Assembly (NCBI RefSeq): GCF_000003605.2
Contig: NW_003119935.1
Location: 89,737-122,793, forward strand
DNA: 33,057 nt
Direction of reading: 5' to 3'
Source of the DNA: Saccoglossus kowalevskii
Lineage: Eukaryota; Hemichordata; Enteropneusta; Harrimaniidae
Below the pieces are notes generated by a model that was not told the DNA's origin, searched no databases, and saw only the letters and a list, made by a program, of their open reading frames with translations. Positions within the stretch are counted from its first letter, which is position 1, and each line of letters opens with the position of its first letter. Both the position numbers and the translations under genes were made by a program. Positions 11,146-20,485 of this stretch are shown in pieces.

Positions 11146-11979
11146 GCATTTATTGGTCCACTTAAAAATCAAAATAATGTTCCCTGTAACTTAGACTCTT
11201 GTTAATCAAGGCATTTTTAAAATCATGGGTGTTAACTCCCCTCAAGTTATGACACATTGTCCCTTATAAAATAATGGTTGCTAATATTAAAATAAAGATG
11301 GCGGAGTATAGCGTTGATTCATCTCTACTCTGGATTACTTGGAGCCAGTAAAGATCCTAGAAAGTTAGTATTTATATGCCTGTGAGTTTTTTGTTTTGTT
11401 GTTTCACTGTCTTTGACTTTCCCAGAAAGTTTGTTGCTATTGACAACAATTCAGTCTTGTGCAAGGCTTCAGTCAATGTTTTTTTTCACTACCTACCCAT
11501 CTCCTCGTCAGGCACTATGTAGCTGGTGTGGTATATTTATCACAGACAGTAGGGCATTTGTCACATTTAGTGTTCCAAAAAAATATTCTCTGTCCATGTG
11601 TATTTATATAAATAGATGCAGTTTCTTTGGCTTGAATAACATTCACTGGCTTCGTACATACAGGTACACTGGTTTACCTGTTTCTACTTGAAATTTAGCC
11701 AATCTTATTACCCAAGACTATTGGACATTTGCCACATGTACTCACACTCGTTTCCAAGTGTCACAGCTTGAAACAAGTGGTAAAATCTGATATTGGCTGG
11801 AGCTTTTGTTTATATGGAAATGGACATGGTGAACGGCTAACTAGATGGTCAGAAAGTAATAAAAATAATCACAGGTTTACTTCACCCACCCCACTATGAA
11901 GTGAAAGGCTGTTTATAAGGCCATTTATGATGGTTTCATGCGGTAATAGAGGAATTAATACACAACTACATGAGTAGTG

Positions 11980-12032
11980 AAACTCGACAGCACTGTTTCG
12001 TAAGGTACAAGTACCTCACTCATCAGGAACTT
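11980..12032 (-). ncRNA. Hammerhead ribozyme of the Penelope-like element
   Basis: On the minus strand the core reads CUGAUGA (12026-12020), stem II, then GAAA (11999-11996), stem III, then UC (11987-11986) as the cleavage site. Stem II is GUGAGGUA/UACCUUAC (12019-12012 with 12007-12000, one G-U pair) closed by a CUUG tetraloop. Stem III is a three-pair CAG/CUG stem with a two-base UG loop, after the A15.1-U16.1 pair. Stem I has six pairs (11985-11980 with 12027-12032, two of them G-U). Every invariant core base and the G10.1-C11.1 pair are present, and predicted cleavage is after C at 11986. Such ribozymes with a minimal stem III are known in the terminal regions of Penelope-like elements, which fits its place 90 bases after the coding stop. 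Confidence 0.9.
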
Positions 12033-12122
12033 TATGTTTAATTCACTGCACCAACGAGCATACATATACAAATGTACTTCGCAAATTAACATATTAATTA
12101 CAAATAAAAAAAACATACAGGT

Positions 12123-12331
12123 TTAAGTGTTACATAATAAGGCTTTTGATCTGTGTCGGCATGATGATACAAGTTCATTTCTTTTGTTTAGTGTGGAGTG
12201 GTGAGGTCTAAAAATTATTATAAATTTTTCCTTCAAACATAGAATGCATCGTTTACTGGAGCTACTGTACGGGCTACCACGAGCAAGAATTGTCCATGTT
12301 ATTCTGTGCTCAATATTTTTTCTTTAAGTGA
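12123..12331 (-). pseudogene. Penelope-like element: C-terminal tail
   Basis: Beyond a TGA in place of an expected Trp codon, and a one-base gain in an A run, the tail continues open to a stop at 12123-12125. It includes Thr-Trp-Thr-Ile-Leu-Ala-Arg-Gly-Ser, an Arg-Cys-Ile-Leu-Cys pair and a final Leu-Leu-Cys-Asn-Thr, as is usual at the C terminus of GIY-YIG-bearing Penelope-like elements. Confidence 0.8.
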
Positions 12332-13056
12332 TCAAACATATTTACTTAGTTCTGTCGCATTTCTAGAGGCCTGATTACGAAATGAGGCAGTGTGGTTTCT
12401 GTACCTTGTTTTGAATTCATTTCCAGTGAGACCGAAGTACGTTTCGCTAGTTTGTTTGTCTAAGCACGTAACTTCCGCTTGGTATATCACGCCGGACTGC
12501 AAAAACTTCCCGTCCAGTGGACATGCCGTTTTTTTCTGACAATTGCATAGTTTGTTGACTTTCGTTTTATCAGTTGTGGTGCTCTTATCAGTCGCGAGTT
12601 GCCGTTTGTTGTTACTGTTTTTGGTATCTTTTATATTGTTCATACAGCTATAGCTGACTTTGATGGTATTTCGGTTGAATATTTTCCTGAGATTATTGCC
12701 AGTCGGGAAACACTTATCAATTAAATCCAGGAATCGCTTGCCGATATAGTTACGGACGCTGCAGCTATATGGTGGGTTGTACCAAAGGACATTACTGCGT
12801 GGCCGTTTTTTTTACCCTTCTCCGTGGGGGGCTCAAACTTTAATTGGTGGTTGTAGCCACTTTCACGTAGAGCTCTTTGGTAGGGTGGCGCCGCGGTGTC
12901 AAATATCTTTTTATCTGACGATATAGATGATAATCGCCTGTTAATCCCGGCCGGGATATTCTTTGTGATGGCGGGTGGGTGGTTACTTTCCTTGTGCACG
13001 TATACCAAGTTGGCGTTGGCCTTTGTAAAAGGGCTGTATGAACCTTCAACGAGGTT
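12332..13056 (-). pseudogene. Penelope-like element: RT thumb, linker and GIY-YIG endonuclease
   Basis: After the frameshift at 13057-13064 the second frame runs to about 12810 and contains Tyr-Val-His-Lys-Glu-Ser-Asn-His-Pro-Pro and an Ile-Asn-Arg-Arg-Leu-Ser motif. Another frame change in the A-run near 12805-12812 leads into a frame open to 12332. This holds a Cys-Asn-Cys plus Cys-Pro-Leu linker, then the nuclease: Val-Ile-Tyr in place of GIY, Tyr-Phe-Gly in place of YIG, and a downstream Arg-Tyr-Arg-Asn-His, which supplies the expected Arg. The nuclease core itself looks unbroken. Confidence 0.85.
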
Positions 13057-13541
13057 TAGCTAGCGTGACATCAAGGAAGTTGACTATCTTCTTATTCGCT
13101 TCGATCGCGATCTTCAGACTGTGGTTTTTGAATACGCGACAGATATCTTGTTTGATCTGTTCAGTCTCTTTGGGTGTGGCGTCTAAGGCGACTAAACCGT
13201 CATCTCTGTAGAGACCGATCCGGACGTTATTCCCTAACCGTGCTCGAAGTTGTGATAGTAAGAAGCAGCCCACAAATTCACAGGTCTCTGCGCCGTCAAA
13301 ACTTCCCATCGTGACATCAAACGTGTTGGAGCCCTTCTTCTGCCACGGTGATTGATTGTGGAACAACAATGTTTGTTTGGCGTGAGAGATGATGTTTATT
13401 TCTTCATCCGGGATGTTATCATAAGCTGAGGCGAAACGCAACGCTTTGCTCAATAGATCTTCGCTTATGGATGGGTAGAATTCCACAACGTCAAAACAAA
13501 TAAAGTTATAACATGCCTTGTTATCGATATTATCAAACCAT
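13046..13541 (-). pseudogene. Penelope-like reverse transcriptase fragment
   Basis: The frame is open from about 13541 to 13049. It contains Phe-Asp-Val-Val-Glu-Phe-Tyr-Pro-Ser (start of the RT palm), an Asp-Gly-Ala-Glu-Thr-Cys-Glu stretch, the catalytic Tyr-Arg-Asp-Asp (13199-13210) and Val-Asn-Phe-Leu-Asp-Val-Thr near the end. The fingers and any N-terminal domain are absent. The frame ends artificially at the TAGCTAGC duplication; similarity carries on in the next frame. Confidence 0.88.
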
Positions 13542-13917
13542 TAAATATATGTATATATATATATATATCATACTATTATACATCATTTCAAGACTGATCA
13601 TTTCATCTAGTGTAGCACATTGATTTGTGTACTACTGTACACAAAGAGCTGTGTACATGTGTAAATGTAGTTTGTCTCATATATATTGTTATATTGTTCA
13701 TTGTACTTTGTTGAAATCTCTAGAGCATTGGTTAATTGAGATTAATGAATTGTTATGTCTTATTCTGAAATAGCTAACACTTTGCCGTTAATAAAAAAAC
13801 AACCAAGGAGAACATATATGATACGATTAATTGTGAAATAAACATATCAATGCGATTGCGCATTGAATTAACTGTACGTATAGGCATATTCTATGGAGCT
13901 AGCATGTACTAGTTAAT

Positions 13918-14242
13918 CATTAATTCATCTTTAATCGTGCTTCTGTGTAAGTTCCCAAAACAACACTGTTTTTTTTTTTGTTGGTTTTGTTTCGTTTTCT
14001 TTTTTGTTTTGTTTATTACTGTATTTACTGTATTTATTATAGTCCTGTAATTGCTTTTGTTATGGGTAATAAAAAAAAATATTAAAAAAAACAAAAAAAA
14101 ACAAAAAAACAACACTGTTATTGTCTGAGACTGAACTCTCGTTCATCGCGTCAAGTCGAGTAAGTCTTGTAACATGTCTGTTGACTCCCGGGGGAATTTT
14201 CTCAACGATCTTTGTGCTTACGTCATAGTTGCCGATTTGCAT
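13918..14242 (-). pseudogene. Short open frame split by a retroposed insertion (unknown product)
   Basis: On the minus strand an ATG at 14242-14240 opens a frame that is hydrophilic and looks coding (Lys-Ile-Pro-Pro-Gly-Val-Asn-Arg, then a Ser/Asn-rich run). At 14120 it meets an insertion. Continuing the reading at 13970 on the far side keeps the frame open to a stop at 13922-13920. The insert plus duplicated target is 149 bp, not a multiple of 3, so the frame is destroyed. I do not recognise the product. It could be the last exon of a gene, but no acceptor is obvious before 14242. Confidence 0.4.
13958..14119 (+). mobile_element. Retroposed insertion with 13-bp target-site duplications and A-rich tail
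   Basis: AAACAACACTGTT occurs at 13958-13970 and again at 14107-14119. Between them are 136 bases starting with a T-rich tract and ending in an A-rich tract directly before the right-hand copy. Long exact target duplications and a 3' A-rich tail point to insertion by LINE-type target-primed reverse transcription. The two halves are partly inverted copies (TTTATTAC against GTAATAAA, each next to its homopolymer-rich end). No tRNA-like promoter boxes were seen, so it is not a standard SINE. Confidence 0.72.
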
Positions 14243-15238
14243 ATTTAACAATCAATGATAGCAGTGCAATTGAAATGCGACGGAAACCCATTATTTCCAT
14301 GTCCTGAAGACATTTCCTCCAATTAACTTCAGCGGAAGAGCGCTCCCGCAACAGATTTCTGCGGCGAAAACGAGATGAGTAGACGTCTTTTGTCAAAATA
14401 CTCCACAGAGCAGAATAACATAGACAATAATATTCTCTCTAGGATAGAATTTGAAAAAAAATGAGGACGATGAATAGCATAACAATATATAGCTATTAAG
14501 TCGCATCTGCGTCATGATTTCAATGTATTTCTCTTGACGTCAATGAAACGAATACATATAGGAACCGAATTGAATTATAATAAGGGCCTTAAAATGTATC
14601 ATTTAAAATGAAAAAAAAATATTCGTGACATTAGATGTATCAATTGTCCTCCCTTGACATGTTGATGCGTGAGGTGAATGTATAAACTATGACTTTGAGA
14701 TAATCTTCATAGCGCGTATGAATTTTAATGTCGCGCAAAATAAAAAATATTTTTTATTTTTATTTTATTTTTTATAATTTGTTTTTCACAATGTTGATCA
14801 CGACTTGCCAACGTAAAATATGGCATATCCGGTTCAAAATTATAAATTATAGAAAAATACGGCGCCCAAATAGTTAATGCGCGAAACAGGACCAGTAAAA
14901 AAAACGTCAAGGAAAATTTAACGAATTTCGCGTCTATAACTATGTTACCGGGGATATGAAGTATTTCTACGAATGTCAAGCGGCCAGGTTAACTATACAA
15001 AAGAAATTACGACACCTTTAAGAAGGAAGTAAACGTCATTTTGTTTATGAATCCACATTTTGCTCTTAAAAATTCATGCGTCGCTTGTACAAAAACAAAA
15101 TAACAATATGCAAGTTTCATGAGCGAAATTTTGTGATATTGATAACTATATCGATCTCTGTATTTCGGACGCTGGATCCTGGTAAGGTCTACATCTAAGA
15201 TTTGATTCAATAAACGGTGGGAGTGTGTGGTTCGACAT
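14243..15238. other. Non-coding, no gene recognised
   Basis: AT-rich, with a T/A-rich imperfect palindrome near 14738-14780. Open frames at 14725-14979 and 15007-15210 (minus) lack domain or splice support. Confidence 0.45.
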
Positions 15239-15640
15239 TGCAGTATATAATTTCCATGTTACCATGGCAACTCAAGCATATGCTTTTGACACAACTAAGA
15301 TGACTAGTAGCTGGTAGGCGCATATAAATCGTAAATAATTGTTAATTAGAATATGTCACCACGTCGTGTTGTACACACACCGCATGGACAGGGGGTTTCA
15401 CAACCGTTTACAGAACCAGCAACTTATACCAAAAGAGCAGCAGAGCGAGACGGCAAATACATATTTTTCTTGTCAGAAATGTATCTTCCCAGTGACACAA
15501 TATTTTAATGACTCATTAAATAGTAAGTACAGTGATATCCAAAGCAGTTTGTCATGAAGTCATGACATAATAAACCAGACAGTAGCCAATCACAACTGTT
15601 CCACTAATACACCTTTTCTATCAATCAAGACCTCTAGTGA
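15239..15640 (-). repeat. Decayed tandem copy of the last-exon segment of gene B
   Basis: 15239-15395 aligns in the same orientation with about 16142-16350, the sequence just downstream of the gene B stop. Shared blocks include GTTACCATG, ATGCTTTTGACAC, ATAATTGTTAATTA and GTCACCAC-TCGTGTTGTA. A CTCTAGTGACAA motif (about 15629) matches the one upstream of the gene B last exon (16584). Between these lies an exon relic at about 15400-15490. The duplicate is separated from its parent by about 900 bp. Confidence 0.7.
15400..15490 (-). pseudogene. Relic of a gene B-type last exon
   Basis: Inside the duplicated block the minus strand has GATACATTTC (15485-15476) matching GATATATTTC at the start of the true exon. 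A TGAC-plus-A-run block follows after an apparent deletion of about 14 bases, and then a GGTATA (15430-15425) matches the Gly-Tyr codons. The rest is scrambled by substitutions and stops, so it cannot encode the domain. Confidence 0.5.
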
Positions 15641-16139
15641 CAAGGCACTTCTATGCCGTAGAAGGATGGCATAATTGCCGTTTAAAGTGTCGATAATTTT
15701 TTATCTGTAGTCGTTTACCAATACGATCATGTTTTGACAGATGTCTCCCTTTTGTAGACAGCGAACGTCTACAAAGATAAACACAATTATTCATTTGAAC
15801 GATGTTGCTTTCACCCTTATACGTCATTTTGACGTCACAGAAACGTCCGAATGATAAGAATGGTGTATTATGCCTCCGGTAGACTTTTATCTTTCACTCT
15901 ATATCTCATGTAAAATGAGTGTTGAGTTTGGGAACTTAATCCAGAACAATTTGATTGTTTTACAGACTTTCTCATTTTCAACTTCCATTTCGTCTACCGA
16001 TGCGCTAAATATGTATACTACACGTACAAAACAACATACCGCAAAACAACAAATACTTTTCTTCTATTCCCAAAAATAGTTATGGGAAAGAATATAAGTA
16101 TTTAATGAAAATAATAACAAAACATGTAACGAAATTATT
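15641..16139. other. Non-coding spacer between the two copies of the last-exon segment
   Basis: No gene. About 15629-15840 weakly resembles about 18302-18510 in intron 1 of gene B: both start with a CTCNAGTGAC motif and contain TTTGAACGA and a CATTTTGRCGTCA block, which suggests an old dispersed repeat. Confidence 0.35.
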
Positions 16140-16359
16140 GAAATATAATTTTCATGTTACCATGATAAATCCAGCATAATGCTTTTGACACGTCTTAGAC
16201 GACTAGTGACTGATATCTTGACATATTTATAACCCACATTTAGGTCAATACATCGCAAAGAAGTGTAAATAAATAATTGTTAATTAAATTCTGTCACCAC
16301 ATCGTGTTGTATACACAACGCTTAATACGCAGATAAAGGGGTGCTTCACAGGTGTGGCG

Positions 16360-16521
16360 TTACTCACGATCGACACCATCATCTACACCATCAGTATCAC
16401 TCTGCGATACATCGTGAATTGGCAGTCTATGGCTCTTAGTAGGTAATAATACAACCTTCACGGTATACCCTGGACGCACTATGATTTTTTCGTCAGGTAA
16501 ACAGCTGTTGAAATATATCTC
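16360..16521 (-). CDS. Gene B, exon 4 (end of domain and C-terminal tail)
   Basis: 53 codons plus TAA after the acceptor TAATTGCAG. It has Cys at residue 7, Leu-Pro next, Gly-Tyr-Thr-Val at residues 18-21, then an acidic Asp/Gly-rich tail not shared with gene A. A weak poly(A) signal, ATTAAA on the minus strand, lies at 16106-16101. Confidence 0.78.
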   Translation of the reverse strand, partial: EIYFNSCLPDEKIIVRPGYTVKVVLLPTKSHRLPIHDVSQSDTDGVDDGVDRE

Positions 16522-19277
16522 CTGCAATTAAAGAGACGACGATTGTCGGTGTTAGTGTAGTTAAATGTAATGCAAATTGTGCCCTCTAGTGACAAAGTGG
16601 TTCTGTTTAATGTGTAAAGGGCCATCGATATTGTTGCCCCGCCAAGGAGGTTATGGTTTTTTGCTGATCTGTAAGAAAAATAGCTGAAAACGTTACAAAC
16701 TTATCCTAATGAAGTCGTCACGAAGGGATGCCTTTGATACAAGGTTTAGTTCATTAAATTTTAGTCGCGATGTGGATGTGGTTTCCATGGAATCATCAAT
16801 TTCCGGATAATTTTTCAGTTGAACACAAAATACAGTAGCGTTCATAGGAACTCAACATTCGAACCGTCAGCCATTAAAAATGTAATAATTATATCGTAAT
16901 ACATATATGATATAAAACTTCACCTTTCCGTTGCTGTTGACGACGACGATGAACCATACACGGGAAACTGATGTGTTAATGTTAAGTATGCGACTGATGA
17001 CGTAACATTCATTATTAGTTTGTCGTACACTATATTGAAAAGGATTCGCAATTTCTGAATTTTGAAATTCGTAGTTCCACTGCGCTTGCGTCAATACATT
17101 ATTAACAGTCTGCCGAGGGGTGGAGGTGATATTCTGCGACGCAAAGCCACCGCTGCCATCAGATATTGTCAAAAGCACAGGTAGCTGAAAAAAAGAAATT
17201 ATTTAATTGCATTATTATAATAACAATTAGAGGTTATTATATTCTGATAAGCATTGTATCATTTCGAGCGTCTTAGACTAGTGTATACACACTTCTATCG
17301 AACTAGATTACGGTCACCCAGAGCGACATTCAATATAAATTATGATAACGTACGTTTTTGTGGGGTCAAAAAGTATAGCGTGGTGTAGATTGAATTCCCA
17401 AAATTATTTCCGCAGCTATAAAAAATGTGGCTCTTCGGATATCACGGCTACTATTATGATAACGTTTGATATGTATCTAATTGGGTTGGGATCATACAAA
17501 CGTCACCATTAAGTATTCCTTTTTTATTTTTATTAACACAAAATCTTTTCTGAAAGTCTACACTTTTATCTTGCCTTCGAATTCCACGACAAATCATTGC
17601 ATCGCGCGATTTCAACGGAACATCACCATGGCTGTGAATATAACATATCTCATGTAATACTTTGCCAACCTTTGTCATTTGGAATGCCGCTTGCATCGTA
17701 AGTAAGTTAATTTTAAAAACACGTAAACTGGCATGTCAAGAAACAGTAATCAGGACATCTTACCAATGGTAACAAATGCTGAGGCGCAAAATCTGGCAAT
17801 CCTGCAGCGGGTTTACCGTGGTTCCCAGCAATAGGACCTAATTCATCAGACGTATACGTTGGTTCATGGTTCTTGGCATCAGACATCGTTCGTAGAGCGC
17901 CCGCCACAGAGATCGGAAATTTTTTATTAGAGACAAATTCCCCAAGTGTATCAGACTCAGTGAAGTGCTGAATCGCTGAGTGATGCATTGGGAATTCTTT
18001 CATAGTTGAGGCCGGAATCCCGGTTTCCAAGGGAGCAATTGGTGGCAATTCCATGTGATCTATAGTGGGAGGTGCTGGTAAATCGGAAATGGATGGAAAT
18101 CTTTCTCTTGTCGAATTGACTTCTGGCTTATTACCTGTGGGTCTCCTATTTCCAAACAGGGCTGTTGATAGCGTAATCGGATTATCCTGCTCGAAGAGCT
18201 GTTGACAGATTCAAAAATAATGTTATTTACTAAGAGAGAGAGAGAGAGAGAGAGTTCAGTTAGCTCACATCGTCACTTGAATAGAATTTTCATGAAACCT
18301 GCGCCTCGAGTGACGGAGCTACTTTTTTGACGTAATTCAGAGATAACTCAATCGTCAATATCGTTTTGATTTGTAGTTAATCGAGGAAAATTAGGTTTTT
18401 GAGAAATTTTACTATATTATCGATGGGGAAAGACTACACAAACATACACAGTTATCAATTTGAACGACTTTTTTTTACGTGGAATTACATCATTTTGGCG
18501 TCATAGGTTGGTGCAAACAATAGTAATTAATCTAAAACAATGCAATAATGACATACTCGGAGGAATAAATAAACAACAGTAATTAAACGCAAGGAGCCAA
18601 GTGGTGAAAGTAATTAAAATACTAATAATTATTCATAAAAAATCAAATATGTTTATCCAGAAAAGAATGGTAAAGGTTTAGCTTATGTGTATTGTGTGTA
18701 TTTCAACGGACTGTGTATCGCAGTCAGTGTGACTATTTCACCAACCATTTTACATTCGATATCACATGACACATTAATGATAGGGATGTTTAAACTATTT
18801 TTTTAAATATTAACAACAAAAAATTTTGAAAAGGTGCACTCAAAATATGGCATCCAAACGGCCTTCTGTTACCTTTTGTTCTGGTTGACTGGAATGGTAT
18901 AGGACGTCTTCATTCTCCTTTAGCGTGTCGCAATCAGGCTGATTTGACTTTACATTAATATGATCAGGTAAGTCGTGTTTAGGAATGTATCCAATAATTC
19001 CAATGGGACTTGGTAGGGAATATGAACCGCTACCTTGTTTGTCAATGGAATGTGATGCTTCGCCTGGGATGTGGGCAGGATGTCTAGCGGGCTGTTTCCC
19101 ATGCTGCGTCTGTGTATATTCTTGTGTTTCACCATTGCCGTTTCCGACACTGCTACTAACGCCGGCGCCAGAATAGAATGCGGGTACTTTTTGAAGGGTA
19201 CTAACTGGTACGGAGAGAACTTCTGTCCAGATACAGCATGACACAAGTAGATACGACAAAACCATCGGGGTCCTCAT
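16360..19277 (-). CDS. Gene B: secreted protein with linker and C-terminal transcobalamin-like beta-grasp domain
   Basis: Four exons: 19277-18873, 18198-17764, 17184-16924 and 16521-16360 (stop TAA 16362-16360). All introns are phase 0 with GT donors (GTAACA, GTAAGA, GTGAAG) and CAG acceptors; the total is 420 residues. Residues 1 to about 22 form a signal peptide (Met-Arg, a hydrophobic core, then a Ser-Val-Pro-like cleavage region), so the product should enter the secretory route. Residues 23-280 are Pro/Ser/His-rich, low in complexity and probably unstructured. Residues 281-420 form the conserved domain, with Cys340, Trp357, Cys374-Leu-Pro and Gly385-Tyr-Thr-Val at the same spacing as in gene A. 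The pattern resembles the transcobalamin/intrinsic-factor C-terminal domain (DUF4430-like). That family normally has an alpha/alpha barrel in front; here there is none, so B12 transport should not be assumed. An alternative start at Met5 is possible. Confidence 0.78.
16579..16592 (-). promoter_or_regulatory. CTCF-like motif match in intron 3 of gene B
   Basis: GTGCCCTCTAGTGA on the plus strand matches 13 of 14 positions of the reverse CTCF-type consensus. The related CTCTAGTGAC string at about 15629 is more diverged. Confidence 0.27.
16924..17184 (-). CDS. Gene B, exon 3 (main part of beta-grasp-like domain)
   Basis: 87 codons after a strong polypyrimidine tract (CTTTTTTTCAG) and before AAG|GTGAAG. 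Cys is residue 60, Trp residue 77, and the exon ends 10 residues after Trp, as in gene A. Candidate N-glycosylation sites (Asn-Ile-Thr, Asn-Thr-Ser) fit a secreted product. Confidence 0.8.
17764..18198 (-). CDS. Gene B, exon 2 (linker)
   Basis: 145 codons between TGTCAACAG and the donor TTG|GTAAGA. The sequence is Pro/Ser/Thr-rich with few hydrophobic clusters, and its ends loosely match the linker exon of gene A. Confidence 0.75.
18233..18254. repeat. (GA)n microsatellite in intron 1 of gene B
   Basis: A clean run of about 11 AG/GA units, 35 bases upstream of exon 2 in gene orientation, close to the likely branch-point region. Confidence 0.95.
18873..19277 (-). CDS. Gene B, exon 1 (signal peptide)
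   Basis: 135 codons from ATG (19277-19275) to AAG at the donor AAG|GTAACA. The hydrophobic segment after two or three residues is a classical signal peptide. The remainder is Gly/Ser/His/Gln-rich. A TATATA-like run lies only about 20 bases before the ATG, too close to serve as its TATA box. Confidence 0.78.
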
Positions 19278-20410
19278 AGTAATATTCTATATAACTGTAA
19301 CGAATCATAGCAAACGGTGAACATTAAGACCCATCACAGGGCACATATATTGTACCACAGGTCAGAAATGTAAAAACAACATCAACAACATTATTCTCAC
19401 TCATAATACGTAAAAGAATTCTACAGTACGGTATTACTGACATGGCAGAAGTTGAGTCACCCTCGAATTACCAAACCATTATTTGTATCTATTAAAAATA
19501 CGTGGCATATATCATATAAGTACGGACGCATATATGTATAATTATAATATAATAAATTAAAAGAGACTAAAATATAACGAACATTTTTCTCGTTAATTCT
19601 CATTGTTCGTTGTGATCAAAATATCGCAATTTTCATCAAATTTAACTTCGATACAAATGTTGACATAACTGTATGGAGGATATGTGCTCCTAAGATGCAC
19701 GTAGATTTACATTCAGCATTATATAATGTGAGATGTAAAACAAAGCGAATCGGGATATGGATATGGAAATGAAAAACAATTAGACAGTGCATGTAGTTGT
19801 CAAGTAAAACTGTATGTTAAGTGATTTTCACTACATATTGGATAAAGTAAGCTAATATTCTATCCGTCCGTTTGCCAGCATCGGTAAAAGCAATAAAAAC
19901 AGTTAAGTTAAGGGGAAGTGATCGCCGTGCAGAACGCCGATTCTGTTCGATTATGTCAACAACTTACAACCTCGTTCGCAGTTGATTTACGCACACGGTC
20001 ACCGTCTCATATACACAAACAAATGAGCCACATTAATGCATTTTTTCTGGATTTAGCTGTGTTTAAGTATTTAACCGTCATGCAGTAGTGTAATAAATGA
20101 TATTCACGGTCGGTGATAATTATAGATGATAAAGCCATCTTTTTTTTGTAAACCTCTTTTGCTCCTATTTTGTTCTCATCAAAACATTTATCCTATATAC
20201 TATATACTATAGCATATTCAACAGAAAGTCACAGAGGGATATTTACACAAAACAAATGAACAACAATAATGGAAAAAAAAACGATTCACAAAGACGAAAC
20301 AAGGACTGCACAAGATAGTCAAATAAGTAATATAACGAGTATACATGAAGTGATGTCAGGTGTTTTGATATGAGTGAACACATCGTGATATAAACATAGT
20401 TATGTTTACC
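19278..20410. other. Non-coding: 5' flank of gene B
   Basis: No other gene recognised. The 5' UTR and promoter of gene B should lie at the left end of this stretch, but no convincing TATA or initiator at a proper distance was identified. Confidence 0.45.
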
Positions 20411-20485
20411 CTTTTATAAATTAATTATTTATTGTCTTTTATAAATTAATTATTTATTGTCTTTTATAAATTAATTATTTATTGT
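20411..20485. repeat. 25-bp tandem repeat, 3 perfect copies
   Basis: The unit CTTTTATAAATTAATTATTT plus ATTGT starts at 20411, 20436 and 20461 with no differences, implying recent expansion. Confidence 0.97.

Larger units (their letters stand above)
10771..11979. other. Non-coding, no gene recognised
   Basis: Contains a short TA run near 10890-10902, a CTCF-like match at 10938-10951 (12 of 14) and a small inverted repeat at 11064-11145. The 92-codon open frame at 11413-11691 has no support. Confidence 0.5.
11980..13541 (-). mobile_element. 5'-truncated Penelope-like retroelement
   Basis: Reading from 13541 down to 12123 on the minus strand gives, in order, a reverse transcriptase with the active-site motif Tyr-Arg-Asp-Asp, a Cys-rich linker, a GIY-YIG-type endonuclease and a conserved C-terminal tail. 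An untranslated segment follows with a hammerhead ribozyme. This order (RT then C-terminal GIY-YIG, with hammerhead motifs in the terminal region) is that of Penelope-like elements. Similarity stops at about 13541, next to a TA-rich tract, where the N-terminal RT part is missing. Four lesions are visible: a duplicated TAGC at 13057-13064, a frame change in an A/T run near 12805-12812, a Trp-to-stop change at about 12329-12331 and a one-base gain in the T run near 12316-12322. The 3' end of the element beyond the ribozyme was not located. Confidence 0.88.

Noticed and set aside
17454..17696. 80-codon minus-strand open frame between exons 2 and 3 of gene B
   Set aside because: Exon 2 joins exon 3 directly in phase 0, as in gene A. 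No phase-0 acceptor precedes this frame and it would disturb the conserved exon order.
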